A stretch of 64,000 bases of DNA, taken from assembly GCF_003955755.1 (NCBI RefSeq), contig NZ_CP034465.1, positions 2,536,001-2,600,000 on the forward strand. The letters run 5' to 3'. The position numbers and the translations under genes are program-made. How positions within the stretch are numbered: the first letter of the stretch is position 1; each line of letters starts with the position of its first letter. The notes under the pieces are model-generated. The model searched no databases. It saw only the letters and a program-made list of their open reading frames with translations, and had not been told where the DNA came from. Source of the stretch: Jeotgalibaca ciconiae. Lineage in GTDB: Bacteria > Bacillota > Bacilli > Lactobacillales > Aerococcaceae. Shown in pieces: positions 8,899 to 18,390 of this stretch.

Positions 8899-10170
8899 GT
8901 GGAATTAGTATTGGCAAAGGGCGCAAACGCCCATATTCAAAATACAAAAAAATTTAAAACGGTTCTAATTGAATATAAGTTTAGAAGTCTGTATGAACCG
9001 GATGAAGCTACAGCGAGAACTTTACTAAAAAATATGATGGTAACAAATACACAGAAGTATCCTAGTCAAAAAATGATGGATCATCAAATGTCTTGGTTAT
9101 ATGGCGCTTCCTTAAGCTCTAATTCTCAACGTTATGGAAATCACCATGTTGTTACGCTTCGTTTGAGAGTTGTTAACGATAAATTTATTGGTGGAGATGA
9201 AACATTATTAGAAGAAGCGTTTTCTTTCTTACGAGAAATTATTTTTCATCCAAATGTTTCTGACAATGCCTTTCACTCAGAAACATTCCATCGCGAAAAG
9301 AAAAATTTAAAGAATTACTTTGATTCTATTGAAGAAAATAAGTCAGGGTACTCATTGTTTCGCTTGAACCAACTTTTATTTAAGGGGACAAATCAAGTCT
9401 ATTTAGGAATCGGCGATGTGCAATATCTAGATGCTATTACCCCAGAGTCTCTTTATAATACCTACTTGAAAATGCTTCAGGAAGATAGCATTGATATTTT
9501 TGTGTCGGGCGATGTTGAAGAAGAACGTATTCAACAAATTTTGGAGCAAAGTAAGTTTTCAAATCGAGAAAGTGTAACAGCTGACATCTTCGTTACTAGT
9601 GATCTAGTAAATCCGGTAGTGAAAAAAGAAGAATCTTCAGATGTAACACAAGGGAATTTATTATTTGGTTTTTCTTCGCCAGCTTACTTTTCTAATAAAC
9701 ATTATTATGCAGCTATGATTTTTGATGGGATATTCGGTGGATTTCCTCATTCCAAGCTGTTTCAAAATGTACGTGAAAAAGAAAGCCTTGCTTATTCAGC
9801 ATCCAGTTCAATCGATAATATTCGTGGGAAAATGATTGTAAGAACAGGAATAGATTTTTCGAAACGAAATCAAGTTGAAAAAATTGTGATGGAACAACTG
9901 AAAGACATGCAGCTTGGAAATTTTTCGGAAGAATTAATAAGTCAAACAAAAGAGATGCTGATTAATCAATACAAGCAAAATGATGATCACCAAGGAAAGG
10001 CTCTTTCCAAGATTTATACAAATGAGTTACTAGCTGGTTACAATATATCGGATGAAGAATGGCTTCGTTCATTAATGGATGTTACAAAAGAAAATATTAT
10101 TGAAGTTGCCAAACAGATGAAATTAGAAGCTATATTCTTTTTGAAAGGAGAGGAAGAAAATCATGCATAA
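8899..10170 (+). CDS. ymfF: M16-like protein YmfF (YfmF), linked to EF-P 5-aminopentanol modification
   Basis: A 423-residue protein of the insulinase/processing-peptidase (M16) fold that lacks the HxxEH zinc-binding motif near its N-terminus, as expected for the non-catalytic YmfF half of the pair. The following gene supplies the motif. In B. subtilis the ymfF-ymfH-ymfI cluster is associated with 5-aminopentanol modification of elongation factor P. The GTG start at 8899 lacks a strong AGGAGG; GGAAGTGAA is the best site nearby. It overlaps ymfH by 8 bases. Confidence 0.88.
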   Translation: MELVLAKGANAHIQNTKKFKTVLIEYKFRSLYEPDEATARTLLKNMMVTNTQKYPSQKMMDHQMSWLYGASLSSNSQRYGNHHVVTLRLRVVNDKFIGGDETLLEEAFSFLREIIFHPNVSDNAFHSETFHREKKNLKNYFDSIEENKSGYSLFRLNQLLFKGTNQVYLGIGDVQYLDAITPESLYNTYLKMLQEDSIDIFVSGDVEEERIQQILEQSKFSNRESVTADIFVTSDLVNPVVKKEESSDVTQGNLLFGFSSPAYFSNKHYYAAMIFDGIFGGFPHSKLFQNVREKESLAYSASSSIDNIRGKMIVRTGIDFSKRNQVEKIVMEQLKDMQLGNFSEELISQTKEMLINQYKQNDDHQGKALSKIYTNELLAGYNISDEEWLRSLMDVTKENIIEVAKQMKLEAIFFLKGEEENHA

Positions 10171-11458
10171 AGTTGACTATCCTCTTTTAGATGAAACGGT
10201 TTATTATGAAACCTTGGATAATGGATTACAGGTAATTTTGATTCCTAAGCCTCAATTTGCAAAAGTATACGGAATTATGACGACAAAATTTGGTTCCATT
10301 GACAATCATTTTGTTCCTCTACAATCTGATTCTTCCATCCAGGTTCCGGACGGGGTTGCCCATTTTTTGGAGCATAAACTTTTTGAAGGGGAAGAACGTG
10401 ATGCATTTGATGATTTTGCTGAATTAGGCTCATCTGCGAATGCCTTCACCTCTTTTACAAGGACAAGCTATTTATTCTCAGCTACTAGCAAAGAAGAAGA
10501 AAATATTCGCACCTTATTGGATTTTGTTCAAACTCCTCATTTTACACAAGAAGGAGTAGAAAAAGAAAAAGGAATTATTGCTCAAGAAATAAATATGTAT
10601 GAAGATATTCCTGATTGGCGATTATTTTACGGTTTATTAAAAAATATGTATCCGAATCATCCACTTTCAATTGATATTGCAGGAACAGTCGAGAGTATCC
10701 AAAAAATAACACCTGAAATTCTTCAAGCTTGTTACGATACTTTTTACCATCCATCTAATATGAACTTGGTGGTAATCGGGAACTTTGATCCTGAAAAAAC
10801 AATGGATTCCATTAGGGAGAATCAAGCATCAAAAGACTTTCCAAAAGAAGATCATATTATGCGCTTTTTACCCGTTGAGAGAATCGAGAGTATGGTAGCT
10901 CATCAACAAATCAAGATGGACGTCAAACGACCTAAAGTAGCGATGGGCATAAAAGGGATAACATCTGTTCCAGAAGGAAACGAATCGGATACTTATTATC
11001 TGTTGGGAACTTTGCTTATGGAGTTGTTATTTGGAAGAGGTTCTGAGAACTTTAATACACTCTATAACGGTGGTTTAATTGATGACACTTTTAATTATTC
11101 ATTCAACGTGGATCGTAGTTTTCATTTTATGGCTATTGAGACGGACACAGATCGGCCGGATGAAGCAATAACTGAATGGAAAAATATTTTATTGAATTGG
11201 AAAACGGATCCTGATTTTACAGAAGAAAGTTTTCAGTTATTGAAAAGAGCATTCATTGGCGAACAATTACAAGCTTTTAATTCTTTGGAATATATTTCAA
11301 ATCAATATGGTTATCTGTACTTCAGCGGAGTTGAAATGTTTGATCGCATTGATCACATAGAAGCCATTACGTTTAAGGATATTCAGCAATTTGCTCAACA
11401 ATATATCAAAGAACAATTAATGAGTACCTTTGTTATTTATCCGAAAAAGGAGAAGTAA
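10163..11458 (+). CDS. ymfH: M16 zinc peptidase-like protein YmfH (YfmH), linked to EF-P modification
   Basis: A 431-residue M16-family protein with the inverted zinc-binding motif HFLEH at about residues 67-71 (HFLEHKLFEG). A downstream glutamate in the IIAQEINMYEDIPDW block (about 140-154) is the usual third ligand. It therefore looks like the catalytic partner of the preceding YmfF protein. The start lies inside the end of ymfF with a GAAAGGAGAGG site, indicating coupled translation and a probable heterodimer. It is followed 2 bases later by the reductase gene ymfI. Confidence 0.9.
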   Translation: MHKVDYPLLDETVYYETLDNGLQVILIPKPQFAKVYGIMTTKFGSIDNHFVPLQSDSSIQVPDGVAHFLEHKLFEGEERDAFDDFAELGSSANAFTSFTRTSYLFSATSKEEENIRTLLDFVQTPHFTQEGVEKEKGIIAQEINMYEDIPDWRLFYGLLKNMYPNHPLSIDIAGTVESIQKITPEILQACYDTFYHPSNMNLVVIGNFDPEKTMDSIRENQASKDFPKEDHIMRFLPVERIESMVAHQQIKMDVKRPKVAMGIKGITSVPEGNESDTYYLLGTLLMELLFGRGSENFNTLYNGGLIDDTFNYSFNVDRSFHFMAIETDTDRPDEAITEWKNILLNWKTDPDFTEESFQLLKRAFIGEQLQAFNSLEYISNQYGYLYFSGVEMFDRIDHIEAITFKDIQQFAQQYIKEQLMSTFVIYPKKEK

Positions 11459-11460
11459 AC

Positions 11461-12186
11461 ATGAAGATTGCTCTGATTACGGGTGCTTCCGGAGATATTG
11501 GTTCAAGTGTTGCGAAAAAGCTGGCTGAAGATGGTTGGTCATTATACTTGCATTATCATTCAAATAAAGAGAAAATAAATAGTATTATTAGGGAGTTTAT
11601 TGAAAAATATCCAAAACAAGAATTTTTTTCTGTGCAAGCAAATCTAGAACAAGATGATGCGATTGACCGACTAAAAGAACAAATATTTTCATTGAACGCC
11701 ATTGTTTTTTCGCATGGTATAACAGAATATGGATTGTTAAATGAGCTTGCATCGGAAAAAATGGACCAATTATGGAAAATGCATGTTAAAATTCCTATTT
11801 TAATTACGCAAGCTTTTCAAAATAAAATCCATCAGGACAACCAAGGAAGAATTGTCTTTATCAGTTCTGTCTATGGAGAAATGGGAAGCAGCAACGAGGT
11901 TTTTTATAGTACTGTAAAAGGCGCTCAAATTGCCTTTGTCCGCGCATACAGTAAGGAAGTGGCTTCTTGGGGGATCACTGTGAATGCAGTCAGCCCGGGC
12001 GCTGTGAATACACATATGAATCAGCATTATACTGAAATGGAAATTACGAACTTACTAGACGATATACCGATTGGAAGAATGGGTAGACCGGAAGAAATTA
12101 GTTTTTGGGTAAAACAAATACTAAAAAAAGAAAGTTCTTATATGACTGGACAGGTTCTAACCGTAAGCGGCGGTTGGCTGAAGTGA
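11461..12186 (+). CDS. ymfI: SDR-family EF-P 5-aminopentanone reductase YmfI
   Basis: A 241-residue short-chain dehydrogenase with the Rossmann signature TGASGDIGSSVAKKLA (about 7-22) and a YSTVKGA motif near residue 150, giving the catalytic YxxxK, with the serine in FISSVYGE just before it. In B. subtilis YmfI reduces the 5-aminopentanone group on EF-P lysine to 5-aminopentanol. The location right after ymfF-ymfH supports that role over a generic 3-oxoacyl-ACP reductase. The ATG has an AAGGAGAAG site. Confidence 0.85.
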   Translation: MKIALITGASGDIGSSVAKKLAEDGWSLYLHYHSNKEKINSIIREFIEKYPKQEFFSVQANLEQDDAIDRLKEQIFSLNAIVFSHGITEYGLLNELASEKMDQLWKMHVKIPILITQAFQNKIHQDNQGRIVFISSVYGEMGSSNEVFYSTVKGAQIAFVRAYSKEVASWGITVNAVSPGAVNTHMNQHYTEMEITNLLDDIPIGRMGRPEEISFWVKQILKKESSYMTGQVLTVSGGWLK

Positions 12187-12197
12187 TTTTTAAAATT

Positions 12198-12241
12198 GCA
12201 GAATGTAGCTTTTTAATGAGTCTCTAAGAAGTACATTCTGC
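12198..12241. terminator. Inverted repeat after ymfI (possible weak terminator)
   Basis: A perfect 10-bp inverted repeat, GCAGAATGTA / TACATTCTGC, with a 24-base loop, 11 bases after the ymfI stop. No clear T-run follows, so termination is uncertain; it may be an mRNA-stabilising end. Confidence 0.45.
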
Positions 12242-12263
12242 TTATTATCATCATATTCTATTA

Positions 12264-12272
12264 TGCTATAAT
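12264..12272 (+). promoter_or_regulatory. Extended -10 promoter for the rodZ-like gene
   Basis: TG-C-TATAAT with TATAAT at 12267-12272, 33 bases upstream of the start. The -35 region is poor (TTATTA at 19 bases), which extended -10 promoters tolerate. Confidence 0.5.
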
Positions 12273-12304
12273 ATACTGTGAATAGAGATAAGGTGGTGCG
12301 TTGA

Positions 12305-13186
12305 ATGGGTGAGAAAAATCATATTGGTGAACAATTAAAGCAAGAAAGAATAGCAAAAGGTTATACACTCGATGATTTACAACAACTTACTAAAATTCAA
12401 AAACATTATTTAATAGCAATTGAAGAAAATAATCTTGATGAACTTCCAGGCGATTTTTTTGTTAAGGCATTTATTCGACAATACGCTGAAGTGCTGGAAA
12501 TGGATGTTGATGAGTCCGCAGTTGTATCCAGTAAAAAGGAAGAAAATCCGGATAGTCAAACTGAAATACAGGAACCAACATTACCTACTAGGTCAGAATT
12601 GAAACGGTCTTCCAAAGAAACGAATTTCAACTACAGTAGTTCATCCCAAAGCAGTTTACCTACCTTTTTGATGGTACTGCTTCTTATATTGGTATTAGGA
12701 ATGATTTGGTTTTATTTTTATTTTATAAGAAGTAACGAACCTGAATCGACGAATAATAATAGTGTAATTAATCAAACCGAAACTGTTTCAAGCGAGGCCC
12801 AGACAAGTGAAACTGTGGGTGAAGATGTCGAAAGCGCAGAAGAGAGTGCTGAAAACTCCTCAGAACTCTCCATTATCCGAGAAGATAATAACAATCGAAT
12901 AGAGTATAGAGTTACGAACTTTGAATTACCAAATCAACTTCTTTTAGAAATCGATACAAGTGGAAATTCATGGGTTCAGGTGACTATCAACGAATCTGTT
13001 CTTTTTGAAGGAACTATTTCTGCGGGGAGTTCTCAAGAAATAGAAATTCCAGAAGATACAGAAGAAGTAGCTGTTCGAATTGGATACCTGCCTTCTACCA
13101 GCGTTCTGTTTGGTGATGAAGAAGTTGAGAAGCCTGAAGACAGTAGCACGAATCAGACGCAAACCCTCTATTTTACTTTTGAATAA
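12305..13186 (+). CDS. ymfM: RodZ-like helix-turn-helix membrane protein (YmfM)
   Basis: A 293-residue bitopic protein. Residues about 5-70 form an Xre-like helix-turn-helix (GEQLKQERIAKGYTLDDLQQ onward). One membrane span lies near 118-141 (LPTFLMVLLLILVLGMIWFY). The outside part has a Ser/Glu-rich linker and a C-terminal beta domain of the DUF4115 type (about 205-280). This is the domain order of RodZ, which links MreB to the wall elongation machinery in rods; in other shapes its role is less clear. It lies directly upstream of pgsA, as in B. subtilis. The start has a GGTGGTG site. Confidence 0.85.
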   Translation: MGEKNHIGEQLKQERIAKGYTLDDLQQLTKIQKHYLIAIEENNLDELPGDFFVKAFIRQYAEVLEMDVDESAVVSSKKEENPDSQTEIQEPTLPTRSELKRSSKETNFNYSSSSQSSLPTFLMVLLLILVLGMIWFYFYFIRSNEPESTNNNSVINQTETVSSEAQTSETVGEDVESAEESAENSSELSIIREDNNNRIEYRVTNFELPNQLLLEIDTSGNSWVQVTINESVLFEGTISAGSSQEIEIPEDTEEVAVRIGYLPSTSVLFGDEEVEKPEDSSTNQTQTLYFTFE

Positions 13187-13219
13187 TGAAATGTAATGAA
13201 ATAGTTAGGAGAAAAAAAC

Positions 13220-13804
13220 GTGAATTTACCCAATAAACTTACTGTAATCCGAATCTTTATGATTCCGATATTTTTATTATTAATGACGATTCCTTTTGAA
13301 TGGGGAACGGTTGAACTATTAGGTTCTTCCATACCGACTGTCCAATTAATTGGAACCATTATTTTTTCAGTTGCCAGTTTTACAGATTGGCTGGATGGTT
13401 ACATTGCTCGTAGAGATGGACTTGTGACAAATTTTGGAAAGTTTGCTGATCCCTTAGCAGATAAAATGCTTGTAGCTGCAGCTTTCATCGTTTTAGTTGA
13501 AAAAGGATTAGCGCCAGCTTGGGTAGTAAGTATTATTCTCTGCCGCGAGCTAGCAGTTACTGGTCTACGATTATTGTTAGTAAAAGATGGAGAAGTTATG
13601 GCAGCTGCTTGTCCTGGAAAAATTAAAACGGTCACTCAAATGTTTGCCATTATTTTATTGTTTTTAGATGATTTTCCTGTTGCAGGAATAGGTATTCCAC
13701 TTGGTACAATTTTATTGTATATTTGCTTATTTTTCACAGTTTACTCAGGAACGGATTACTTTATTAAGAATAAGTATGTATTTATGGATTCATTTGGAAA
13801 TTAA
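13220..13804 (+). CDS. pgsA: CDP-diacylglycerol--glycerol-3-phosphate 3-phosphatidyltransferase
   Basis: A 194-residue integral membrane enzyme making phosphatidylglycerol phosphate, the committed step to phosphatidylglycerol and cardiolipin. The CDP-alcohol phosphotransferase signature DG-x2-AR-x8-G-x3-D-x3-D is intact at about residues 59-83 (DGYIARRDGLVTNFGKFADP onward). About five membrane segments are visible. The GTG start has a TTAGGAGA site. It lies 33 bases downstream of ymfM and is probably co-transcribed; a long-stem terminator follows. Confidence 0.95.
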   Translation: MNLPNKLTVIRIFMIPIFLLLMTIPFEWGTVELLGSSIPTVQLIGTIIFSVASFTDWLDGYIARRDGLVTNFGKFADPLADKMLVAAAFIVLVEKGLAPAWVVSIILCRELAVTGLRLLLVKDGEVMAAACPGKIKTVTQMFAIILLFLDDFPVAGIGIPLGTILLYICLFFTVYSGTDYFIKNKYVFMDSFGN

Positions 13805-13818
13805 AATCAAATATATGT

Positions 13819-13880
13819 AAAAACAGTTGAAGTAGTACTATTTAGTTTAATTTAGGCTAAGTAATTCGACTGTTTTTTTA
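13819..13880 (+). terminator. Terminator after pgsA
   Basis: AAAAACAGTTGAA pairs with TTCGACTGTTTTT across a loop of about 32 bases, and a T-run closes it. Confidence 0.65.
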
Positions 13881-13927
13881 ATTGAAAGAGTTCTTTTTAG
13901 CGAATATTAATAGTGAGGGGTATGATT

Positions 13928-15175
13928 ATGATTGCAGAGATTATTTCTATTGGAACAGAACTTTTACTTGGCCAAATTGTGAATACGAATGCAGCATTTA
14001 TTGCAAAAGAACTAGCGATGTTAGGAATCAATACTTATCATCAATCAGTAGTAGGAGATAATACAGCTAAAATTAAAGAAGTAATTAAGATTGCAGAAGG
14101 AAGGAGTGACCTGTTAATCTTCATCGGAGGTCTTGGCCCAACACAAGACGATGTTACAAAACAAACTATTGCAAGTTATTTAAATGAACCTTTAGAGTTA
14201 GAAATAGAATCATTGAAATTAATACGTGATTATTTTGAAAAAACGGGCCGAGATATGACTGAAAATAATCAGAAACAAGCCTATTATTTTGAAAATGGTC
14301 GTTTTTTTAAAAATGCAAACGGCCATGCTATTGGAACCTATCTAAAAAAAGATGAGAAAGCTTACTTGTTAGTACCGGGTCCCCCGATTGAAATGGAAAG
14401 AATGTTTCATGATGAAATTACCCCTTTCCTAGCGACCTTGACACAAGATGACCGTCAATTTATTGTTTCTAAAACACTCCGTTTTTACGGAATAGGTGAA
14501 TCTACGCTCGTATCAAAATTAAATGATTTAATAGAAAATCAATCAAATCCAACAATTGCTCCTTATGCTGGAAATCATGAAGTGTCTTTACGAATTACTG
14601 CAAGTGGGAAAGATGAAAGAGAATGTCAACATCTTATTACTCATACCATAGATCAAATTTTTTCATTGGTTGGGGATTTTTATTATGGAGAAGGAGATGA
14701 TAATAGTTTAGTTAAAGTAGTGGGAAAACTTCTTCAAGATAAAAAGATGAGAATAAGTTCGGCGGAAAGTTTAACTGGTGGTTTATTTCAATCGACTCTT
14801 GTTTCTGTTCCTCAAAGCAGCAAAGTATTTCGAGGTGGTATTGTTGCTTATGAAGAGGCAATTAAAAGAGATGTACTAGGCGTTTCTCCAGAAATTTTAG
14901 AAACAGAGGGAATGGTAAGTGAGGCATGTGCCATTTCGATGGCTGACAAATGTCGTGAAAAATTTGGTACAGAGATAGGTATTTCTTTTACAGGCGTTGC
15001 TGGACCAGATTCGTTAGAGGGACATCCTGCCGGAACAGTATGGATTGGGATTAGTCAAGAAGGGGAGTTGTCCTTTGCAAAGCAATACCGTTTTATGAGG
15101 GATCGGAACGGCAATCGAAGTCAAAGTGTTATGCAAGGATTAGACTTAATTCGTCGGACATTGCTGAAAGAATAA
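13928..15175 (+). CDS. cinA: CinA family protein (competence/damage-inducible; NMN deamidase-type domain)
   Basis: 415 residues from the chosen start. The N-terminal MoaB/MogA-like domain begins MIAEIISIGTELLLGQI and includes the GGLGPTQDDVTK loop. The C-terminal CinA domain carries SSAESLTGGLFQ (about 280-291) and FTGVAGPD, the region active as nicotinamide mononucleotide deamidase in characterised members. The ATG at 13928 is preferred over in-frame starts at 13913 and 13922 because GAGGGG ends 7 bases before it, and the length then matches B. subtilis CinA. It lies directly upstream of recA, the classic pairing in transformable Firmicutes. Confidence 0.93.
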   Translation: MIAEIISIGTELLLGQIVNTNAAFIAKELAMLGINTYHQSVVGDNTAKIKEVIKIAEGRSDLLIFIGGLGPTQDDVTKQTIASYLNEPLELEIESLKLIRDYFEKTGRDMTENNQKQAYYFENGRFFKNANGHAIGTYLKKDEKAYLLVPGPPIEMERMFHDEITPFLATLTQDDRQFIVSKTLRFYGIGESTLVSKLNDLIENQSNPTIAPYAGNHEVSLRITASGKDERECQHLITHTIDQIFSLVGDFYYGEGDDNSLVKVVGKLLQDKKMRISSAESLTGGLFQSTLVSVPQSSKVFRGGIVAYEEAIKRDVLGVSPEILETEGMVSEACAISMADKCREKFGTEIGISFTGVAGPDSLEGHPAGTVWIGISQEGELSFAKQYRFMRDRNGNRSQSVMQGLDLIRRTLLKE

Positions 15176-15180
15176 AGGTG

Positions 15181-15194
15181 CGAACGTTTGTTCA
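15181..15194. promoter_or_regulatory. LexA (SOS) box upstream of recA
   Basis: CGAACGTTTGTTCA differs at one position from the Gram-positive LexA/DinR consensus CGAAC-N4-GTTCG. It lies 8 bases upstream of the recA -35 box, well placed to block RNA polymerase. Confidence 0.75.
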
Positions 15195-15202
15195 CGTTTT
15201 GC

Positions 15203-15231
15203 TTGCTTTTTTCTTTAGAAAAGGATAAGAT
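15203..15231 (+). promoter_or_regulatory. Sigma-A promoter of recA
   Basis: TTGCTT (15203-15208), a 17-base spacer and TAAGAT (15226-15231), next to the LexA box and about 50 bp upstream of the recA start. Confidence 0.65.
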
Positions 15232-15279
15232 AAGTATGCGAATTGAGAAGAGAATATTCTCTTTATGGAGGTTAAATAA

Positions 15280-16344
15280 ATGTCAACGAATAATGAAAAC
15301 AGACAAAAAGCTTTAGATGAAGCTTTGAAAAAAATTGAACGTACATATGGAAAAGGTTCTGTTATGAAAATGGGAGAAAAAGTAGATACGGAAATTTCAA
15401 CAGTTCCATCTGGATCATTAGCACTGGATATCGCTCTTGGAGTGGGAGGATATCCACGAGGAAGAATTATTGAAGTTTATGGACCTGAATCTTCCGGTAA
15501 GACAACTGTATCTCTACATGCAATTGCTGAAGCTCAGAAAAAAGGCGGAGTGGCTGCATTTATAGATGCTGAACATGCTCTTGATCCAAAATATGCAAGA
15601 GCAATTGGTGTAGATGTAGATGAGTTACTGCTTTCACAACCTGACACGGGTGAACAAGCCCTTGAAATCGCAGATGCGTTAATTTCTTCGGGAGCAATTG
15701 ATATTGTAGTTATTGACTCTGTAGCAGCATTAGTGCCGCGTGCAGAGATCGAAGGAGAAATGGGAGATTCCCATATGGGGCTTCAAGCTCGATTAATGTC
15801 CCAAGCATTACGTAAGCTATCCGGATCAATTAATAAAACAAAAACAACTGCTATTTTTATTAACCAAATCCGTGAAAAAATTGGAATTATGTTTGGTAAC
15901 CCAGAAACAACGCCGGGTGGCCGTGCACTAAAATTCTATTCAACAGTTCGTTTAGAAGTTCGTCGGGCAGAACAAATCAAAAATGGCGTAGAAGTTGTTG
16001 GGAACCGTACGAAGATAAAAGTGGTAAAAAACAAAGTTGCTCCACCTTTTAAAGTAGCTGAAGTAGATATCATGTATGGAGAAGGAATCTCTATTATCGG
16101 TGAAATTGTCGATATGGCTTCAGAGAAAGATATTATCAATAAAAGTGGTTCTTGGTATTCTTATAAAGAAACAAGAATAGGCCAAGGACGAGAAAATGCT
16201 AAGAAGTATTTAGTAGAAAACCCTGAAGTTCGGGAAGAAATCGAACGAAAAGTTCGTGCTGAATATGGAATTGGTGAATTGTTGCCAGAAGATATGATAG
16301 ATGAAACTAATAATGACTCAATTGAATTGTTAGACGAAGAATAA
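15280..16344 (+). CDS. recA: Recombinase RecA
   Basis: A 354-residue recombinase that forms the ATP-dependent filament for strand exchange and triggers LexA self-cleavage. Walker [10 protein letters not shown] is at about 68-76, the DNA-binding loop region [20 protein letters not shown] and the conserved [10 protein letters not shown] are intact, and an acidic C-terminus ends LLDEE. The ATG follows an ATGGAGG site. It sits behind its own promoter and LexA box and is followed by a terminator, so it is mainly a single-gene unit. Confidence 0.98.
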   Translation: MSTNNENRQKALDEALKKIERTYGKGSVMKMGEKVDTEISTVPSGSLALDIALGVGGYPRGRIIEVYGPESSGKTTVSLHAIAEAQKKGGVAAFIDAEHALDPKYARAIGVDVDELLLSQPDTGEQALEIADALISSGAIDIVVIDSVAALVPRAEIEGEMGDSHMGLQARLMSQALRKLSGSINKTKTTAIFINQIREKIGIMFGNPETTPGGRALKFYSTVRLEVRRAEQIKNGVEVVGNRTKIKVVKNKVAPPFKVAEVDIMYGEGISIIGEIVDMASEKDIINKSGSWYSYKETRIGQGRENAKKYLVENPEVREEIERKVRAEYGIGELLPEDMIDETNNDSIELLDEE

Positions 16345-16352
16345 AAATTAAA

Positions 16353-16388
16353 CAAAAGGAGAGCATTCATTTGCTTTCCTTTTTTTAA
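16353..16388 (+). terminator. Terminator of recA
   Basis: Hairpin AAAGGAGAGC / GCTTTCCTTT followed by TTTTTT, about 10 bases after the recA stop. Confidence 0.8.
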
Positions 16389-16435
16389 CTTCTCTGTTTT
16401 TTGTCATTAGAATTGTACAAGTCCCCTTAAGTTTT

Positions 16436-16675
16436 GCTATCAAAGTCCAGCTCCCCAATCCTAGCTTATTGAAAAAAGATAAATTTGTCCTATGGTGAGC
16501 TTGTCTCACTTTTCTCATAGACTAGGGGATTATAAGTTCAGCCATCAATGTCTAGCTCCCAAGTCCTGACCTAGTGAAAAAAAGATAAATTTGCCCCATT
16601 GCGCGCTTCGCTGCTCATTCAGGGTCAAATTTCCTGTTTTTTCATAGGTCAAGGCGGACTTGTCCGCTTTTCTTA
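16436..16675 (+). repeat. Intergenic modular repeat, copies B1 (divergent, short) and B2 (short form)
   Basis: B2 (16517-16675) is almost identical to copy A at 8583-8791 but lacks about 51 central bases between CGCTGCTC and ATTCAGGG. B1 (16436-16516) is a divergent minimal relative: it keeps AGCTCCC-like, GAAAAAAGATAAATTTG and a compensated end hairpin GGTGAGCTTGTCTCAC plus TTTTCT, then joins B2 at ATAGACTAGGGG. The changed but still paired end hairpin in B1 suggests selection for the structure. Together the copies fill most of the 480-bp recA-rny gap. Confidence 0.85.
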
Positions 16676-16704
16676 TTTTAGAATAGCTTAGAACTATAAT
16701 TTGA

Positions 16705-16733
16705 TTGACAGTATGCTCAACAAAGTTTAAAAT
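16705..16733 (+). promoter_or_regulatory. Sigma-A promoter of rny
   Basis: A consensus TTGACA (16705-16710), a 17-base spacer and TAAAAT (16728-16733), about 90 bp upstream of the rny start. Confidence 0.75.
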
Positions 16734-16824
16734 TGGTATATGTGTAAGTCCCAATACTACACATACTTTAGAAAATATTTTTAATTTTTTTAACGACAAA
16801 CTAAATAGATACGGAGGTGAATTT

Positions 16825-18384
16825 ATGGAGTTGTTTGAAATTGCCTTCGCTATCATAGCTTTAATTGTTGGTGTCGTTATCGGATATTACTATCGGAAAT
16901 CGAATCATGAAAAAGAACTAGCAGGAGCAAGAAATACAGCAGCCTCAATCCTTGAAGAAGCAGAAAAAGATGCTGAAACAAAGAAAAAAGAGGCAATGTT
17001 GGAAGCGAAGGAAGAAAGCCATCAATACCGTTCTACAATTGAAGAAGAGCTTCGCGAAAGAAGAAATGATCTTCTCAAACAAGAAAATCGAGTAATTCAA
17101 AAAGATGAAAATTTGGATCGTAAAGATAATTCTTTATCAAAACGCGAAAAAGCGATTGAACAAAAAGAAGAAAATCTTGCTAAGAGAAATCAAACTTTAA
17201 TAGCCGAAGAAAATCGGATTCAGGATATTATTGAAGAACAACAACAAGAGCTTGAACGAATTGCTACCATGTCACGAGATGATGCAAAAACGATTATCAT
17301 GAAAGAAACGGAAGAACAGTTAACATATGAACGTGCGATACTAGTCAAGGAATCTGAACAACGTGCGAAAGATGAATCAGAAAGAAAAGCTAAAAATATC
17401 ATCTTACAAGCAATTCAACGTAGTTCAGCGGATTTAGTATCTGAAGCGACAGTTTCTGTTGTTACATTACCAAATGATGATATGAAAGGTAGAATTATCG
17501 GCCGAGAAGGAAGAAATATTCGAACTCTAGAAACTCTTACAGGAATTGATTTGATTATCGATGATACTCCTGAAGCAGTAGTGTTAAGTGGGTTTGATCC
17601 AATTCGCCGAGAAACTGCTAAGATTGCATTGGAACGCTTAATTCAAGATGGAAGAATTCATCCAGCTAGGATTGAAGAAGCTGTTGATCGAGCTCGTAAA
17701 GAAATGGATGAACGCATCAGAGAAATCGGTGAACAGGCTACATTTGAAGTCGGTATTCACTCGTTACATCCTGACTTAATCAAGATTCTTGGAAGAATGT
17801 ATTTCCGTACTAGCTACGGTCAAAATGTTTTAAATCACAGTATTGAAGTTGCTAAGTTAGCAGGCATAATGGCTGCTGAATTAGGAGAAGATATTACATT
17901 AGCGAAAAGAGCTGGGCTGCTCCATGATATTGGTAAGGCACTTGATCATGAAATAGAAGGATCTCACGTTGAAATCGGTGCAGAAATTGCACAGAGATAT
18001 AAAGAAAATGCTGTTGTTGTGAACGCAATTGCATCCCATCATGGAGATGTAGAACCAACTAACATCATTTCTGTTCTAGTAGCGGCAGCAGATGCATTAT
18101 CAGCTGCGCGACCAGGAGCAAGAAGTGAATCATTGGAAAATTATATTCGCAGGCTAGAAAGACTAGAAGGAATTGCAAATGAATTTGAAGGTGTTGCAAA
18201 TAGCTTTGCTATTCAAGCAGGTCGAGAAATTAGAATTATGGTAAACCCAGAGAATGTAGATGATTCTCATGCAATTTTAATGGCGCGCGATATTAAAGCA
18301 AAAATCGAAGAAGAATTAGACTATCCGGGACACATCAAGGTTACGGTTATACGCGAAACCAGAGCAATAGAATATGCAAAATAA
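16825..18384 (+). CDS. rny: Ribonuclease Y
   Basis: A 519-residue membrane-anchored endoribonuclease that starts bulk mRNA turnover. It has an N-terminal membrane helix (about 3-25), a long Glu/Lys-rich coiled coil (about 30-200), a KH domain with [12 protein letters not shown] (about 218-229), and an HD domain with [12 protein letters not shown] near residue 366. The ATG at 16825 is chosen because a GGAGGTGA site precedes it and it gives the family length; an upstream in-frame ATG at 16705 would fall inside the promoter. In B. subtilis rny (ymdA) also precedes ymdB. Confidence 0.97.
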   Translation: MELFEIAFAIIALIVGVVIGYYYRKSNHEKELAGARNTAASILEEAEKDAETKKKEAMLEAKEESHQYRSTIEEELRERRNDLLKQENRVIQKDENLDRKDNSLSKREKAIEQKEENLAKRNQTLIAEENRIQDIIEEQQQELERIATMSRDDAKTIIMKETEEQLTYERAILVKESEQRAKDESERKAKNIILQAIQRSSADLVSEATVSVVTLPNDDMKGRIIGREGRNIRTLETLTGIDLIIDDTPEAVVLSGFDPIRRETAKIALERLIQDGRIHPARIEEAVDRARKEMDERIREIGEQATFEVGIHSLHPDLIKILGRMYFRTSYGQNVLNHSIEVAKLAGIMAAELGEDITLAKRAGLLHDIGKALDHEIEGSHVEIGAEIAQRYKENAVVVNAIASHHGDVEPTNIISVLVAAADALSAARPGARSESLENYIRRLERLEGIANEFEGVANSFAIQAGREIRIMVNPENVDDSHAILMARDIKAKIEEELDYPGHIKVTVIRETRAIEYAK

Positions 18385-18390
18385 TAAATT

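Noticed and set aside
13882-13910. TTGAAA and TATTAA with a 17-base spacer before cinA
   Set aside because: Transcription would start inside the cinA ribosome site, leaving no usable leader for the chosen start.
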